Source: Isoetes taiwanensis | Lineage: Eukaryota > Streptophyta > Lycopodiopsida > Isoetales > Isoetaceae | NCBI GenBank assembly: GCA_021234155.1 | Contig: JAJEKV010000071.1 | Span: 3,656,483-3,720,482, forward strand | Direction of reading: 5' to 3' | DNA: 64,000 nt | Part shown: positions 61,332 to 64,000 of the stretch, one piece after another | Layout of the letters: each line of letters starts with the position of its first letter | How positions within the stretch are numbered: position 1 is the first letter of the stretch | The notes under the pieces: generated by a model | The model's input: only the letters and a program-made list of their open reading frames with translations | What the model was told of the DNA's origin: nothing | Databases searched by the model: none | Position numbers and translations under genes: made by a program

Positions 61332-62720
61332 ATGGCTGAACCTGTGCCTAATATGCCAGCTGGACCTGTTGACGGATTGCCTGAAGTGGATCCGCCTGAA
61401 GAGGGCATAATATCCGCCCTCGAGGACATTCATTTAGACGATGAGTTGCCCGAGTTCGAGCTGGATGGAGGAGCACCCCCAGAAGCTGCTCCTGAAGCAG
61501 TTATTCCTGTAGGTGTTGATCATGTAAATGCTGCAAATGCAGCTAATACTGATAATGTAGATGCCGGGAACGCTCCGGGAGCAAGTACTGAGTGGGATCC
61601 AGTAGATGAGAACTTACCCGACGAAAATATAGGTCATATCAACCGCCTAACTGGGGAACTAAACGAGATAAGGGCTGAACAAGCTAGGTTCCAAAACACC
61701 CTAGGGTTGATACAGGAAAACCTGCAGAAGTGGGCTGCTGAAGGGAAGGTCCAGGAACTTCGCGTGAGTAGTGTAGTAGAAAAGTTTCTATAGGTGGCTG
61801 GGGCAGCTCCCACTGCTCCAGGGACAAGCCATGATGTTCCTCATGAGCTTGCACGACCGGGACCTAGTGCACCATCGGGAGTAAACACGGGGTTGGCCGA
61901 AGAACCAGCAGCTCAGAATGTCATGGAAGGTATCGCTCAGCCAGAAGAATTCCTGGGAGAACTTTCTAGTGAAGAGATTAAATCTCTAGAGCGCGTAAAA
62001 ATGCCGGATTTCTATGACAAGTATGTAACGCCTGAACATGCTATGCGGTGGTTCAACCAAATGAAGCTGTATTTTGCAGCTACGAAGAAAGGTGAAAATG
62101 CCCGACTAATGTATGCCACTCTGAAGTTGAAGGGACCGGCAGCTGCATGGTGGGACATTCACACCGAGAATGGTCAGAAGCTGCGTACTTAGAGGGAATT
62201 TTGTCATTTATTCCGACAAGAGCATGCACCTCATTATGACCGGCAACATGCGCTCATACAGCTGAAGGAGCTCACTCAGACAGGGTTTCTGTGGGATTAT
62301 GCGACGGAGCTGAGGGCGCTCTTTTCACGATTACCCGAGATTACTGCAGGGATGCGCGTGGATCATTTTATAAATGGTCTACGGGATGCTAGCATTCACA
62401 CGCATTTGCTGCAGGCTGAACCTGCTAACTTTGAGTTGGCTGTTGAGATGGCCAGGAAACTGGTGGGTAGGGTAGAATCCAGGAAGGCTCAGAACTTTGC
62501 TAATTGGAAGTCAAAGAGGGCCGGGGGAAACTCCCAGGGATCTGCTCCCTCTAAGAAGCAGAAGAATGATTCTAAGGATAAGGCCGCCGAGGGCAAGGCC
62601 AAGGAAGATGACGCCAAAACGGATAAGCCTAAGGCGTTATCGTTGTGGGGTGGTCAGACACTTTGCCCGAGAATGTACAAAGTTTCGCAAGAAAATTTTG
62701 GCCAGTATTGCAAAGGTAAA
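61332..62720 (+). pseudogene. gag of element D with two in-frame TAG stops
   Basis: ATG at 61,332 begins a frame that stays open in the same register to about 62,640, apart from TAG at 61,791 and 62,190. It has an acidic N-terminus, RLTGELNEIRAEQARFQ, then KMPDFYDKYVTPEHAMRWF and AAAWWDIH, the capsid core. The region HFINGLRDASIHTHLLQ follows, then a lysine-rich linker. A one-base loss near 62,640 shifts the CCHC zinc knuckle (YRCG...HFAREC) into another frame. The second stop lies where a tryptophan codon would fit. Confidence 0.82.
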
Positions 62721-64000
62721 TGATAAGTCGGAGGTAAAGGCATTATCAGTTATCGCTCGAGAAGAGATGGTAAGCCCTACTTCACGTTCTTATGCGAATA
62801 AAGTTATAAGATTGTTATGTAGAATCAATGGTAGAAACGTGGTTGTTTTGGTTGATTCTGGAAGCACTCATAACTTTATTTCTGCAGATCTAGCACATGA
62901 TCTGGGGCTAGAATTGAACGAGGTGGCTCGTACGTGATCGAGTCTGAGGCCTGGCCACAAACTCAGTATCACAGTGAGCAAGCACGGGGTGTTTGCTTGG
63001 AGTTGTTGGACAAAGAATCCCAGATTGTAACATCTATGTCCATAGATCTAGACATCGCTCAGTTAAAGCGATATGATGTCATTCTAGGGATGAAATGGTT
63101 ACATCATGTTGAGCCACAAATTCTCTGGACAACACACGCCTTGGTTTTGAATTTACCGTCAAGTGAAGCAGTTAGGGTTCAAGGTTTACCACATGTAGAG
63201 CCTAGTAAGCTTATGTCAGCCACTCAGGCTAAAAAAGTTTTCAAAGTTAATACAAATATTTTTTCTTTGATGTACTTGAGAAAAGATGATTTGATTATCA
63301 AATCGTGTAACTCATTGGTGGTTAACACCGGAGTAAACTCTGAGGTAGACCAAAGACTAAAAGATCTTTTGCATACCTTTAAGGATATTTTTCCAAAAGA
63401 GTTACCCGAGGGACCACCACCCTCGCGGGGTGTCGAGCACGAAATTGAGCTTGAACCTGGCGTCAAGCCCATGGCACGTGCTCCCTACCGATTAAGTCCT
63501 CTAGAACTTGAAGAGGTTAAAAAGCAAGTGAGAGAATTATTAAGCAAAGGTTTTGTACGACCCAGTAAATCACCTTTTGCGAGCCCTGTTTTGCTTTTTA
63601 AGAAAAAGGACGGAACTATGCGGATGTGCATAGATTACCGGGCACTTAACAAGGCAACTGTAAAGGATCGATATCCTTTACCCCGGGTCGATGATATTCT
63701 GGATCATCTTGGGGGCGCCAAATGGTTCACTGATAGACCTTCGAAGTGGATATCATCAGATTAAGATTCGGGAAGGGCTGCATTCAGAACTCATCAAGGA
63801 CATTATGAGTTTCTAGTTATGTCGTTTGGGCTTACAAATGCACCCGCAACGTTTATGCGACTAATGAATCAAGTGTTCTCTGAGCATTTGAACAAGTTTG
63901 TCGAGGTCTTTTTAGATGATATTCTCGTCTACTCGCAAACTTTTGAAGAGCATTTCGTTCATTTGGAACACGTTATTCGAATTTTACGGGAACACAAACT
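62640..64000 (+). pseudogene. pol of element D (protease, reverse transcriptase), cut by the window edge
   Basis: The zinc knuckle and LVDSGSTHNFIS protease motif are in the frame ending at 62,937. A frameshift then leads to a 277-codon frame (62,934-63,764) with [38 protein letters not shown] and [14 protein letters not shown]. After 63,735 single-base changes shift the frame several times. GYHQIKI, the middle block and FLDDILVYS (about 63,908) can still be followed. The window ends within the thumb region, so RNase H and integrase lie outside. It closely matches C in the opposite orientation. Confidence 0.85.

Overview
The window is nuclear DNA of a land plant with a large, repeat-rich genome. 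The evidence is spliced genes with plant-style introns, a homologue of the plant mitochondrial adenine-nucleotide carrier ADNT1, and several families of Ty3/gypsy-type LTR retrotransposons, two with C-terminal chromodomain-like sequence. I cannot name the species; a fern, lycophyte or gymnosperm would fit, but the sequence does not decide it. I saw no rRNA, tRNA, CRISPR array or bacterial-type operon.

Left part (1-37,847): a direct tandem duplication with a period of about 20.6 kb. Each unit holds a non-autonomous LTR element (LTRs about 1.5 kb, about 5 kb interior without recognisable gag or pol), then about 10.5 kb of host DNA with the carrier gene (10,549-12,483 and 31,035-32,968), a repeat array, and candidate exons of a second, unidentified gene. 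The first unit's 5' LTR lies mostly left of the window. A 1.9 kb spacer with local repeats (17,186-19,089) separates the units. Long stretches of the two copies are nearly identical, and the differences cluster at CAG/CTG sites.

Middle part (37,848-46,896): single-copy DNA. A small Ala/Glu/Pro-rich protein gene (minus strand, apparently with a GC-AG intron) is divergent from a possible 65-residue spliced gene on the plus strand. A minus-strand coding fragment with a SAP-like stretch is cut by the next retroelement.

Right part (46,897-64,000): a nest of LTR elements. Element F (plus) has a 2.9 kb LTR and gag; its gag is interrupted by F' (minus, same family); the chromodomain end of F' pol is interrupted by an LTR of a second family (D, plus); C (minus, gag-pol, both LTRs) lies between the two pieces of the D LTR. 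D gag-pol runs off the right edge. Both LTRs of the F family carry a conserved small open frame outside gag-pol.

None of the pol genes is intact as written, and the carrier gene has frame breaks in both copies. Many breaks fall at CWG motifs, so the printed sequence may contain systematic consensus errors in methylated DNA, and 'pseudogene' calls should be read with that in mind.
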